64,000 nt of DNA from positions 248,001 to 312,000 of the forward strand of contig JAJSPD010000017.1 of the NCBI GenBank assembly GCA_021307315.1, given 5' to 3'. Positions 11,455-22,914 of the stretch are shown here, piece by piece (within the stretch, counting starts at the first letter, position 1; each line of letters opens with the position of its first letter). A model generated the notes under the pieces. That model did not search any database, was not told where the DNA came from, and was given only the letters and a program-made list of their open reading frames with translations. Origin of the DNA: Bisporella sp. PMI_857. Taxonomy: Eukaryota > Ascomycota > Leotiomycetes > Helotiales > Helotiaceae. A program made the position numbers and the translations under genes.

Positions 11455-12907
11455 CTATTTGCACCGCTTCTCTACCACATTGGCCCCGAACTCCTCGTAT
11501 TCTTTTCGTGAGATCCACATCTGGTGGAACGTACCTAGACTTCCCAAGATACTGCCTCCAATCCAACTTCCAAATCTTCGTTCGGCTGTCAGACCTGCAG
11601 CCTGGATTTTGACCTTCGCACCAGGATACAGTGCCACGAGCTCGTTATTCAATCGATCCGTGAAACCGTTCATTAATGTTGCACCACCAGTGACTACGAC
11701 ATTTGCTAGGAGATGTGGACGTACATCCATATCCGCAGCGCCAAGAGAAGCTTTGATCATCTCTGGCAAGGATTGACCAGGTGCTGGTGCAGGCTCATTA
11801 GGAACGGGAAGCGCGTGTCGTGGAGAGAATAGGCCTTCTGCAGGTGTATACCGTTCTGCGGTCCACAATTGGTTTGAACCATCTGGCATTTCAAATGGCC
11901 TACCAACCTGGTTCTTTAGGAAGTCGTAGTTACGCTGTCCAGGCTGGGTCTCTGCCATCAGAGGACCGGTTTGCCCATTCCAAACTTGCACGACGGACTC
12001 CTTGAATTCGGTCAGGATGCGCTCTTCTTCTAGCGCGATAAATGAGGGTGTAGGTGACGTGTCGAATTTGCGGAATGTGGCCTGTGCTGGAGCACCCGCA
12101 TCTACAGGAGTCTTGCTCGCAATTGTGAAATGAGGTACTAAAATGACTTTCGGATCAGAGGAGGCGAAGAGGGAGCGAATTTGCGATGAGACCCAGTTTC
12201 CTGCCAGCGGAGATTTTTGCACGGTTTTCTTGAGAATAAGGCCATCGTGGATGCAGATTACAGATGCAGTAGATGCGCCTACATCAACGACCATGGCTGT
12301 AGCTTTTCCTGATCCGAAGGCTGCGAGGACACTGTTGCGCGCGAGCCAAAAGGCGGGACAGCCCCAAGACTCCATGGCGATCTCGATGCTTTTCTCACGG
12401 TTCTTTGCGCTATTCCAAGCTGTTTCTGTCATCAACAATGGATGTTCCTCCATAGCCTTTTCTCCATCCTCCACACCCTCCATCTCTACGTCTAGATCCT
12501 TCACATCATCATTCAGCCCGTTCTTTCTTGGATCTGCCTGCTTAAAACTTGTGAGCCGCGACGTTATAGAGTGCTCCCATAGCTGTGTCGCTGTCTCCCA
12601 ATCCTCAACCGTGCCATCCTTAGCCATAGGATTTCGGATCTCCAGGTTGAGGAGAGGGTTGTGGATCGCATCGTCTCCAAATATGAGCTTTCCACCGGCA
12701 ACACCGTATGTTGATGGGACGAATGACTTTGGGGTATCTTCACCTGCGAAGCCGGCGCGTACACTGGAGTAGCCAGGGTCAAGAATGATTGCTTGAACCT
12801 CATCTGTGTAGGTGTTAGGTTTGAAGAAGTGGTTGGGAACTGGAAATCTCACCTCCTCCGTATACATCTGTGGGCTGTATCGATGAGTTGAGGGTTTGTG
12901 AAGCCAT
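11455..12907 (-). CDS. arp4: Actin-related protein 4 (Arp4/BAF53 type), subunit of NuA4, SWR1 and INO80
   Basis: Exons are 12907-12853 and 12803-11455 (467 residues). A longer unspliced frame reaches 13041, but the correct start is the ATG at 12907. From there the first exon reads MASQTLNSSIQPTDVYGGD and joins in phase to EVQAIILDPGYSSVRAGFAGEDTPKS after a 49 nt intron with a CCTAAC branch site. This reproduces the N-terminus of other fungal Arp4 proteins. The actin fold continues with the nucleotide-pocket stretch MVVDVGASTASVICIHDG and ends with FHQMWISRKEYEEFGANVVE. Arp4 is a nuclear actin relative that supports histone acetylation (NuA4) and chromatin remodelling (INO80, SWR1). The charged insertion around VKDLDVEMEGVEDGEKAMEE is typical of the clade. 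Confidence 0.93.
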
Positions 12908-13742
12908 ATTGAGATCCTTACGCCACTCAATTGGTGCGCCGAGAGCTCTAGATGGTATCGTAAAAAAAATAACTGGAGGCTTTTCCCTTGAGGTTTTGGA
13001 GCTGTTTGCCAGTGGTCAACGCGCACCGAATTAAATGCCAAGACCTTTACGGTGGCCGAGACTCACCCCTCACTAAGTTCAGGAATCGAGTCCTTAGCTC
13101 AAATGGAAGCAAGCAAAAACGAACTTCATAAGCGATATAGTATAGGTATATTCGCTTCATATTATATCTCGCTCAATACCGAAGACCTACCGAACATCTA
13201 CTCTACTATTGCTCATATATCTTCTAATCGGCGGTTATCTTCAATCTTCTCGCCTAACTTCACATCCCAGGATGAAAAGAAGCAACCAACGTTTACAGTA
13301 TGCATGTTTAAGAAGCGTATTGCCTTTTCTATTTAATGCAAGAAGGGTTTCCTATTGTTTCTGTCAGGCCGACTTACTCTCTCGCATCCTGTTAGTATAT
13401 TAAAATGGCATGATTGAGGGTTATAGTCACATGACTAAATTGGTACCGGAACAACGTTTTTCCTCAAAGACAAGATATCTATTTTCGCGCAGATTTCGGA
13501 CAATTCCCATTCTGTTTTGTGCTATTTATTTTGATATGTTAACTTTACATCATGTTTCACCATATTCGGATATCTACGCCTGAGAAAGTCTAGGTTCTTA
13601 CATCAATTGTTGTATTTGAAGGCTTTTAGAGGACAACAAACCAGCTTGCGTTGGATTACCCCTGACTATCGAGATCTACAGCCTTCCCTCAGCCAGAGCA
13701 TCTCAATTGAGTCGTGAAAGAACATTCTGGAGCTTCTCCATA
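12908..13742. other. Divergent intergenic region between arp4 and the LRR kinase
   Basis: 835 bp holding both promoters. It is AT-rich toward the kinase gene. No RNA gene, repeat or additional coding exon is visible. Confidence 0.5.
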
Positions 13743-15083
13743 ATGGTTACTGCTCAGACCCTTGAGGGCCTGAAGTCTGGAAAGTACAAAGGCACCAAAA
13801 GGCTAAAGCTCTCCGCCAATCTCACCTCATTTCCTAAGGAGGCCCTCGACCTCTTCTCCACTTTAGAAATACTAGACCTCTCCAACAACCCGATTTCCAG
13901 CCTTCCAAAAGATATCTCTCGTCTTCACAAACTAAAGATCGCATTCTTCTCGGACTGTAACTTTACGACATTCCCGGCTGAGCTCGCACAATGTCGTTCA
14001 TTGGAAATGATAGCCTTCAAAAACAACGGGATGACTACCATCCCTCCCAATGCTTTGCCCAGGAAGTTGAGGTGGCTAATCCTAACAAACAACCAAATCA
14101 CGGAGTTACCTGGGACGATCGGACAGTGTCACGGATTACAAAAGTGTATGTTAGCTGGCAACAGATTATCTACTCTTCCAGACTCCATGGCTCACTGTAG
14201 GAAACTGGGTCTTCTTCGCTTGTCATCAAACAACCTTTTCTCCCTTCCCTCGTGGCTTTTTAAACTTCCAGAGCTGTCATTTCTTTCCTTTGCTGGGAAC
14301 CCATGCACTCCTTCTTCTGTGGATAACCCAACCTTGGAGGATATACCTTGGAGTTCTCTTTCCGTTCAGCATCTCCTCGGTGAAGGCGCTTCCGGCATCA
14401 TCTCAAAAGGAGCTTGGTCAGTTAGTGATCAAGAGAAGGAGAAGGAAGTGGCGATCAAGCTCTTCAAGGGCGAGGTAACCTCCGATGGCTCGCCTTTGGA
14501 TGAGATGAATGCCTGCATTGCCGCAGGGCAGCACCCAAATCTGATTGATTCCCTAGGAAAGATAATCAACCATCCAGAGAAGAAGGGTCTAGTTCTTGAA
14601 CTTATACCGCCACAATACATCAACCTTGGTCTTCCGCCTACGCTAGATTCATGTACCCGAGATGCATTCATGCCTGAAACTGTCTTCACCCTTTCACAAG
14701 TAAAGGGTATCCTCACAGGAATCGCATCTGCAGCAAAACATATTCATGCTAATGGCATTGCGCATGGGGACATATACGCCCATAACATACTTATCAACAA
14801 ATCTGGCCATGCAATATTAGGAGACTTTGGCGCAGCCACTATTTATGGCAAGAACTTTGAGTATGCGAGTAGACTAGAACGAATGGAGGTTTTCGCTTTT
14901 GCCCATCTTGTTGAAGATCTTCTAGGTCTGGTAGAGAGAATAGTTGGAGAGGAGGATTTGGTCAGTGAGAAGGAAGCTTATATTATTGAGGGGCTGAATG
15001 AGCTACACTACCGGTGCTCAAACCCGGTTGTCGCGGAACGGCCAACATTTGCGCAGGTCTGCGAGGAATTAGAGGGCCTATAG
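13743..15083 (+). CDS. Leucine-rich-repeat protein kinase with a fused, divergent catalytic domain
   Basis: A single exon encodes 446 residues. The ATG at 13743 is preferred over in-frame non-ATG codons upstream. Residues 18-190 hold about seven LRRs (LEILDLSNNPISSLPKDI, LRWLILTNNQITELPGTI, LGLLRLSSNNLFSLPSWL). Residues 208-446 form a compact kinase: glycine loop LGEGASGI, VAIK lysine K239, catalytic loop HGDIYAHN with D343 and N348, and DFG at 361-363. The catalytic loop has HGD instead of HRD, so it is a non-RD kinase. The activation segment is very short, passing directly into a DVF-like helix. LRR-first, intracellular kinases of this layout have scattered occurrence in bacteria and fungi (recalled, not checked). 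No signal peptide or membrane segment is seen, so it is probably cytosolic. Substrate is unknown. Confidence 0.85.
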   Translation: MVTAQTLEGLKSGKYKGTKRLKLSANLTSFPKEALDLFSTLEILDLSNNPISSLPKDISRLHKLKIAFFSDCNFTTFPAELAQCRSLEMIAFKNNGMTTIPPNALPRKLRWLILTNNQITELPGTIGQCHGLQKCMLAGNRLSTLPDSMAHCRKLGLLRLSSNNLFSLPSWLFKLPELSFLSFAGNPCTPSSVDNPTLEDIPWSSLSVQHLLGEGASGIISKGAWSVSDQEKEKEVAIKLFKGEVTSDGSPLDEMNACIAAGQHPNLIDSLGKIINHPEKKGLVLELIPPQYINLGLPPTLDSCTRDAFMPETVFTLSQVKGILTGIASAAKHIHANGIAHGDIYAHNILINKSGHAILGDFGAATIYGKNFEYASRLERMEVFAFAHLVEDLLGLVERIVGEEDLVSEKEAYIIEGLNELHYRCSNPVVAERPTFAQVCEELEGL

Positions 15084-15284
15084 ACATTTTTTATAGATTT
15101 TTTTTTGGATCAGTGTTAGATTTAGAGTTAGGCTCGTCTTATCTTTCTGTATTAGGCTAGAAATTAGGTTCGAATGCTTCAATTCGTAGATAGATTTACA
15201 CAGTAGACTAGAATAGAAATCTAGATTTTAGGGATATATGAAGCCTCGTTTCGGCTCGCTGGCCATGAACTTTGATCCTAAGTC
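15084..15284. other. Convergent 3' region of the LRR kinase and permease genes
   Basis: A 201 bp AT-rich spacer with T tracts and repeated TAGATT words. It probably contains the polyadenylation sites of both genes. Confidence 0.4.
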
Positions 15285-16990
15285 TCAGGACTTCTCATCA
15301 ACAGTCAGGAACCGACTTTTGGTGAAGTCCGGGTTCCCGCCTAAAGAACCATAAATATCCCCGATATAATTCTCCGCTCTGATGCCGGCCTATCGCCGTC
15401 AGCCCACCATGGCCAAAAAAAACCATACAGGAGATGACATACCTCAAACTTCCCGTCCCACTCACTAATAATACCATTTACGATCTCTCGCCCGGCCAGC
15501 CAGATATTCTCTTTTGATAGTTCAAACCCCCCGTGTCCCGAGTGAATGGGTACTAAGTTCATGTTAATAGCTATACAGAAGTGGGAAAAAATAGAACGTG
15601 GCAAAGATATACCTTGAATTGGTTGATTATCAGGAGGTTGGTCGAAGTTGGAAGCGGCTCTCAGAACGATGATGCGCGAGAAGTCGATTTTGCCTTGGAG
15701 ATGACCGCGGAGCAAGGCTGCTAGAGTCGCTGAGCTGTTTAGGACCCAAGTTAGCTTGTATTCATGAAAGAGAAAGGGACAAAATGCCTACTCTTCTTGA
15801 GCTGTTAATCCATAATCTGCACGGCCATTCGTCAAGAGAGAAACCGTATTCTCCACAGACTTTGACAAGAGAGGACCGTGGAAGAAGACGTTGCTCGCTG
15901 TGACGTCGACTGTCAATATTGTAGGTTCTGTAGATGCAGTCGGGTTTTGGAAACGGGTACAATATTCTGTCACTGAATCCGACTTTTTGAGTACTGCTTT
16001 CTTTGCTAACTTGGCAGCGATATCACGTAAGTTCTGGCTCACTTCGAAGACTTCGGTGCCATAGCACAGCGTTGGCGCTTCAGTTGGGCGCTCAGCTCCC
16101 TGTGGAAAGTAGCCTGTTTCCCAGTCGGATGGTATCTGTATAAATGTGAGCGTTTATCTTCAATGTATGAGTGCAGCATAGCGTAGTAGTCAGGGAGCAG
16201 TCGTGTTGGCGGAAATAAGGATTTCACTTACCTCTCGAGCATCGAGCTCATACTGAAGATCAACCTGCACGACATATCTAGCAAGAGTCACCGATCCCAA
16301 GGTACTGGTTTTGGGATTAATGCCAGCAACGCCAGCTATGAGGAAGTAGGTCTTGGTAAGATCAAACTGAGGGCTGGACAAGAGAGCAGAGATCGACAAG
16401 GCCGCATTTATCACTATTCCTCGGTCAGCTCAACCCACTGAATATTTCAGGGAAGCTAACTTACGGCCCATTGTAGTATTGACGAGACATACTTGACCGT
16501 CGGCGCTGCAGAAAATCTCGGGATGTTGACCTGCCAATCCCGGAACTCGAATCTTTCTTGCCTTTAGATCCAGCCCATCGCGACCATGCCAGATCTCCTC
16601 TTCATCTGCAAACTACATACAACATTAGCTTTCGTCCTTCAGGGATTTTAAGATGCATTAACAGGTGGATCAGAAGGTCATGTTTTCCATGCGAGACTGA
16701 GAATTGGAGTCACAATAAATATCCAAGCATCGGTCATTACTTGTCTGAAGGCGGATTGCAGCCATAAAGCCAAATACCGGGCCTGTGCAGCAATTCTACG
16801 ACATGCAATTACAGGGTTGAACAAAGCTTACATGGGTTATGATGAAGACTTTCGGAGATATCTTTCCATCTTTCGAGGCAGCTTGTGATTTAGAACTTGC
16901 GGCTATGGTCTTCCTTCCTCGTAGGAGCCAGGTAATTGTCGAGGCGAAACTAGCCCCTACAAGTCCGTATACCAGAGCCTGTCGGTTCAT
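15285..16990 (-). CDS. Purine nucleoside permease (NUP family)
   Basis: Seven exons: 16990-16832, 16612-16465, 16413-16232, 16135-15792, 15734-15613, 15570-15443 and 15389-15285; 395 residues, all junctions in phase. The N-terminus has a hydrophobic segment (ALVYGLVGASFASTITWLL). The NUP domain follows with PKVFIITHFADEEEIWHGR, FDLTKTYFLIAGVAGINPKT, GSVTLARYVVQVDLQYELDA and TGYFPQGAERPTEAPTL. The last exon, AGIRAENYIGDIYGSLGGNP, matches the usual C-terminus of the family and fixes the true stop. Members are described as nucleoside transport proteins in yeasts but resemble nucleoside phosphorylases in fold, so whether this is a carrier or a secreted/anchored enzyme is open. Confidence 0.88.
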
Positions 16991-17502
16991 AGTGTCACAT
17001 ATAACGGTAGATATGGTAGCGAAGCGTCTCGTTAAGCTGATTGGTTGTAGATCAACATGGGCTTGGTGAATGTGACTTTAAGTATAAGAGGAGCACAGAT
17101 TTTGAGCACCTTATGCACTGTAAAAAAGAGGCTTTACATCTAGAGGTGCGATGAAATCCCTGCGAAACACATATCTACTTCGATTCCCAGAAGCAAATGT
17201 CGTTCATCGTGAGTGGATTCGCCAAGAGGTTGAAAAGGGCGCCTATGTCACGTGAGAGTATTCAAACATTATGTGGACCCACCCTCCAACTTCTTGAGTT
17301 AGTCCGTCATGAAGAGAGGTATATCTACGGTCAATTTGAGATATAGTGCATTTAATGATTTACCATCTACCGCTGCTGAACAAAGTTTCTCGTATCCGCA
17401 TCAGCGCCTCACTGCCCTGCTGAAGAAGACGACAATTTCTTTCTTCCTACCGTATCCTAATGCACAGAGCTTGAGAGATCCTACTCTCAAGCGGCTGCCA
17501 GT
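16991..17502. promoter_or_regulatory. Divergent promoter region of permease and HET genes, with an overlapping uORF
   Basis: 512 bp between divergent starts. An ATG-initiated frame of 65 codons (17309-17506) ends with a TGA that overlaps the HET start codon as ATGA (17503-17506). The frame shows no homology I recognise. Its coupling geometry is noted under findings. Nothing else is visible here. Confidence 0.35.
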
Positions 17503-19686
17503 ATGAGACTCCTCAATGCCCACGGTAGGCGATTTGAAGAATTCATGTCAGATAGCGACGTGCCGCCTTACGCCATATTGTCGCATACTTGGGGAAATGA
17601 AGAAATTACTCTGCAGATGTGGCAGTCACCATTGTCGGAACTAGAATCCATGCACGGTTTTCAAAAGATACAGTACTGCTGCGAGCAAGCAAAGCATGAT
17701 GGGTATGATTGGATATGGGTTGACACGTAGGTTAAATTTCTACAGAATCTGGTTAATTAACTTTCATATTGTCTAAGCTACTCATCAGTTCAAGATCATT
17801 TGGCGTCAAGCTCGATGATATCAAACAGGTTATGGCTGACCCTGAGGTCTTAATTTCCATCTTTGGGGGGAAAATTTTCATTCTTTTATGGCAACATGAC
17901 AACATCGCAGCCTAGGCAGCCCATTTATATCAACAAGGGATCTCTAACAGACATTGTGTGACAGCTGTTGCATTGACAAGACTAGTAGCGCCGAACTATC
18001 AGAAGCAATCAATTCAATGTTTCAATATTACAAATATGCCGCTGTCTGCTACGTCTATCTATCAGATATCCCTAGGCTGTATGAGTTTCCGACAGAGCTG
18101 GAACTTGGCTTGAAGAAGTCTCGATGGTTCACCCGTGGGTGGACGTTGCAAGAGCTCATTGCCCCCCAACACATGAAATTCTACACCAAAAACTGGCAAC
18201 TCCTTGGGACAAAAATGGCGATGTCTGCAACGTTAGCCGATATCACGGGTATTGATCCAAAGTTTCTCAATGGTGGAAGCCTGGAATTGGCTAGTGTAGC
18301 GAAAAGAATGTCTTGGGCATCACATCGGAACACTTCCCGAGTTGAAGATATGGCATACTGCCTGTTAGGAATCTTTGATATCAATATGTCATTGATATAT
18401 GGAGAAGGTACAAAGGCGTTTACAAGGCTACAAGAGGAGATTCTGAAGTCAAATCTGGAGGACCATACCCTATTCGCGTGGGGGACTGTGGTGACAAGAT
18501 TCTCTAACGCTATCAAGTACGACGAGCATATAGCAGAGAAGGTCTCGTTGTCTTGGAATCAGGATTCTGCTGAGAAACCACTACTGGGACTTCTTGCCAG
18601 ATCTCCAAAAGACTTTGAGTTCTCGGGTCATATGCGACCCTGGGGTAAGTGTTCAGGAATCCAAAGGCCAATGTGCTCCTCTTCAAATAAATTCGAGTTG
18701 CCTGCTCAGAAGCTATGCTGGAACTCTGGAAAAGTCTTCAGAGCACGCAACTCCTAAAGCGTTACCTTTGAGGAAGACATTAATACTAATTGTGAGATCC
18801 TGTAGGCTCTGCCCATGCGTTCTTTAGAGAAGCGGACTTTCATGCTACCCCGCCAAGTTTATTTGGAAAGGTAATACAACTTGGGTTACCGTGTGTTCCA
18901 GGTAATTACTTTGCAGCTCAGTCTCTATGGAAACCCAGAATCGCTCGCCTACGCTATCTAACGTATGCAATATTATCCTGCTACAACCAGATGTACGAAA
19001 ACATACCGGTAGTAATTCCCATCACATTTGGTGGTAAATACTATGGACGGACCCAAGAGATAGTTATCTCCACTGAATTGTCGCCCCATATGCTCCTTCA
19101 TCAACAACCGCGACTACTGCTTATTGCACCTCAACCACGCTATGAGGCTTCAGCAGGCGATATAATTATTCGCCAATATATTGACAAAAGCACAAATATC
19201 ACTACTAGCTATCGATTTAGTAAGGAATTTAGCGCTGGACAGGGTTTTACAGGAGATTCTTTTGGTGGAATCATTGAGTGGAGAGCCGGCGATCGCGGAG
19301 CATGGACAATTGCGACTTACCGGATGGGTGATCTAGCAGAGCCTGATGCCGAATTAGGTTTTGGTATCGTGCTAGACCGACGGAAGAGCCCATGTATGCC
19401 TACAGATCCTTTGTACATCGGACTCTACGCTTTGAGCGTTGAAAGTGGTAGGGGAATAGGGAATACTTTTCATCATGGAGTCAATTGGCACGATGTGTCG
19501 AGTCCCTTCCTCCCACTACAATACTTCGATCCTCTTTTTAGTCGTGAAATGGCGGCGCCGACGGATATATGGATCGTGAACGCCGAGCCATTTCCTCTCA
19601 TTGAGGTTATTGTTGAAAGGACATTTATTGATGATGATCCTAACCAGCCTATAGATATAATTGATATCTATATGAAACGGAGATAA
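17503..19686 (+). CDS. HET-domain protein (heterokaryon incompatibility type)
   Basis: Exons 17503-17726, 17965-18644 and 18806-19686 give 594 residues. The HET domain spans about residues 20-170. It has the three diagnostic blocks: PYAILSHTWGNEEITLQ, then GYDWIWVDT joined by splicing to CCIDKTSSAELSEAINSMF, and RGWTLQELIAPQHMKFY. It continues with DMAYCLLGIFDINMSLIYGEG and a long C-terminal region with no recognised domain. Introns of 238 and 161 nt are longer than is usual in this window; both use plausible GT/AG sites and restore phase. HET proteins trigger programmed cell death upon non-self recognition in ascomycetes and often diversify rapidly. The partner gene is not apparent in this window. 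Confidence 0.88.
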
Positions 19687-20521
19687 ATCCGGAATTTATG
19701 CCTAGGTTGTCTCAATAGATCTGTCACATATCTTGGACGAAACCGCACAACAAAGTTCTAGCCACGGCATTTTCCAGGCTACGGAAGCACCAAACAACCA
19801 CACAACGAGTGACTCGCCAGGTCCCGCAAACAGATACTCGTTTCGTAATGGACTCCTGGACATGAAATTATCGTCAATAAAGCGTGATCTGAGTAGTGGA
19901 AACGGTTTCGAACGTCATTTTGCACACTCATGAGGATACTCGACTGAAGCCATTATGAGAATTGTCGTTTCCAGCTTCTCAATGTCACCGCCCCCCACCA
20001 TTGGCAGCCTGGGTCGTCATCGCTAAACAATTGTATTCATAATCCTGATAACCATTTATTGAGTTTGTATTGACGTACTCCGTGCGATGAAATATTCTTC
20101 CTGTTTCGGTTTAAGTGATCGACTACACTTAATCATCAGGGAGTCAGATGGATTATGTCACGCTTTGTGTGGCTCCATAACGGCCAAACCTGATTGGTTC
20201 ACTCATATGACAGCAAAGTCAATTTTCCAGAAGCAGTACATCCTTCTGTTAGGAATTCGTCCTTTTGATTTGAATATTAAGCACTGTATATAGCAGCTCC
20301 ATTCTTCACAATATAACTGCATCGTCCGCGGACAACGTATAATACTTCGACCACGGAATCTTCCGTTCTACAAAACCTTATTACGAACCCCTATCCAGGT
20401 AATTTTGTGGAGATACATCTGCCGACTTGCTTAAATTCTTTCGAAGGCTCTCTTTTGTTTTCTATTTCCGATGCGACTTTTGCCGTTCTCTATTAGTATT
20501 AGATTGTAGAAAACAACTAAG
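19687..20521. other. Intergenic region upstream of the GH105 gene
   Basis: 835 bp. A GTATATAG element near 20285 could serve as a distant TATA-like sequence for the GH105 gene. Small open frames here have no coding support. Confidence 0.4.
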
Positions 20522-21749
20522 ATGCGATCACATATTCTCCTCACTGGCCTTTGCGCCAGCCTGGCAGTTGCAACAAACTATTCGACCTGGATGGCGCTTA
20601 GCATCATATCCCGCAACCAAGCCATTATGACAGGTAAAGGTGGATCTTCGGAACTTCTTCAGGCTGGCTTCACACAAAAGGCTTTCACGGCACTGGTTGC
20701 CCAGTACCCGCACAACGATGAGGTACGCGAGTATATTCGAACAAGTGCCGCATCCGTGGTCCCCTTCATATTGAACGCGACCCACGACGCACTGTTGTAC
20801 CCAATGGATCGGTTGTCCAATGGTAATGCTTTACTTTCTCTCTATGAGCAAGAAACGGGAAACGCCACTTTTGGAGCTGCAGCGGATGCGCTGCGCCAGA
20901 GCATTGATTTGAACAGAAGGAATGCTAAGGGCGGGTACTGGTATTATGTTTATCCCCAGTGGAGCTACCTGGATGGTATGTACTCGCTGGCACCATTTTA
21001 TACACTCTACAGCCCATCGGTAGACCACAACGTAAACCAGACGGCATTAGATGATATGCAGTTCCAGCTCGACCTAATTTGGCAACACTGCTTCAACGAT
21101 ACATCGGGCTTGTTAGTGCATGGTTATGACGAGAGTCGTACAGCAGTGTGGGCAGATCCCGTGACTGGTGCGAGTCCCCACGTTTGGGGTCGCAGTTTGG
21201 GATGGTTTGCCATGGCATTGGTGGACACTTTGGAGGTGCTGCCGCGCTCTGCACTCGAGCAAAAACGTCGGCTACTCCATATGTTCCACAGTCTTTCAGA
21301 AGCCTTGATCAATGTTGTGGATATGCGGACGGGCGGTTGGTGGCAGGTCCTCGATCAGCCTGGTCGTGAGGGTAACTATGTGGAGTCCAGCGGTAGTGCT
21401 ATGTTTGCGTATTCATTGGCAAAGGGTGCAAGATTGGGATACCTTGCAGACCCATCCAAAGCCAGGTGTATCGCCACACGCGCATATAAATACCTGACGG
21501 ATACATTTGTGGTCCAGAATAAGAATGGCACTTTAGGATATAATGGAACTGTTTCAGTGTGCAGTCTCAACTCGACCGCATCATATGAGGTGAGTTAGGC
21601 AAATGACAATGTTTCCTCCAAATGGTGTGGTATGTAGAACCTAACAATCACTACAGTATTACATCGGGCAGCCTATCAGCTACAATAGTGTGCTCGGGTC
21701 TGCAGCATTTATACTTGCATCTCTTGAGATTGAGAGGCTGGGTAACTAA
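20522..21749 (+). CDS. Secreted GH105 unsaturated rhamnogalacturonyl hydrolase (YteR-like)
   Basis: Exons 20522-21589 and 21657-21749 give 386 residues. A signal peptide (MRSHILLTGLCASLAVA) precedes a six-hairpin (alpha/alpha) barrel. The family motif YPQWSYLDGMYSLAPFY places the probable catalytic aspartate at D151. HVWGRSLGWFAMALVDTLEV and the ESSGSAMFAYSLAKG block are also typical. The second exon adds YYIGQPISYNSVLGSAAF, the usual C-terminus, so the 67 nt intron is well supported. The enzyme removes the unsaturated galacturonic acid left by pectate or rhamnogalacturonan lyases. Several NxT/NxS sequons are consistent with secretion. Confidence 0.92.
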
Positions 21750-22914
21750 AGTTTGTAAAGACTATGAATTTAGAGATATCATTATAATAAAGAGTATTAC
21801 GCATGAATCTCCCTCGTCGGACCGAAGACTGCATAACCATCTTAGAAGCAGGTCTCTGAAGACGCGGACGTAAATTAATTCATGGCCTCCTTGGCACATT
21901 TACATACCTTCCATTCTATTAGTAATGTCAAAAAGTGATACTTTTACCAGTGTATACAGGAGTCTTTTGATTGACAAGTCACATATATTTCTGATAGCAA
22001 TTCAACCAGCAAAAGGCTTTCCAAAAGCGATTAATAAGGCACCATATACGTGCCATTGCGGCAACAATGCGTATCGTGAGAGGCTTGAAGGCCTCATACG
22101 ACGGCTATTCGTGCAAAGGTTTGCTTATATGAGATGATGTCAAGGACTATAAAACCTAAAGTGCGACTAAGTACTAGAAATTAATAATATACGAAAATTT
22201 TCAGCATTTCACAAGTCATGCAGGTCAGATCTTTGGTTTCTCAACCTATTGGCGTCCGTTGATAAGTGGCTGTTTTCTTTTAGCGAGCCTGAGAGATATT
22301 TTCTTCCTTCCATGAGGCTCAAGGCATTGCAGCGTTTGCGAAATTGATCCGGACATTCCTTAAAGCCGCTTCTCTAAATGTTGCTGAAGCGTGAAAGTTT
22401 CCCGTTGCCCCTTTCTTGGATTTCGCTTACATGCCAAGCCGCGTGGCTTTGAAGCTAACACTCTCCCTAAATACATAGTGTGTTTTCATGGAAACAAGAA
22501 GCGGTAATCAAGTTACCAGTACTCGGCCATGAAAACCCCAAACGCTTGGGTGCCCTCCCTGGATGTAACTGCGGGGAAGAAGGGAGGGGGGCTCATATTA
22601 CATGCGAGCAACATTATCGGGTTTGGCTTCACCATTGTGTATATAGGAAGGAACCGTTGGACAACTGTACCTCCTATGTTAAATCTATACTTTATCATTT
22701 CTGAAAACCCTTTATTTTTCAATCTAGCATTCAAGTCCCACCACATGTCCTGTCAATTTATCCCACAGGTTGAGACAACAAATATCTTTAACCATTACCA
22801 TCCAAACAATTCCAAGAGACACTGTCCTAATGTTCATATTACTACAGCGGATTCAATTGCTTCTCAAATTATACCTCCACACTGATCTCTCTGAACTCGC
22901 AATTAAACCCCTTT
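21750..22914. other. Convergent intergenic region
   Basis: 1.2 kb between the GH105 and repeat-protein stop codons, AT-rich. No conserved gene is seen; overlapping frames on both strands at 22529-22885 lack any domain. Confidence 0.5.

Noticed and set aside
12908..13041. In-frame 5' extension of the ARP4 reading frame
   Set aside because: The true N-terminus is obtained by splicing from the ATG at 12907; the extension reads through the first intron and matches no Arp4.
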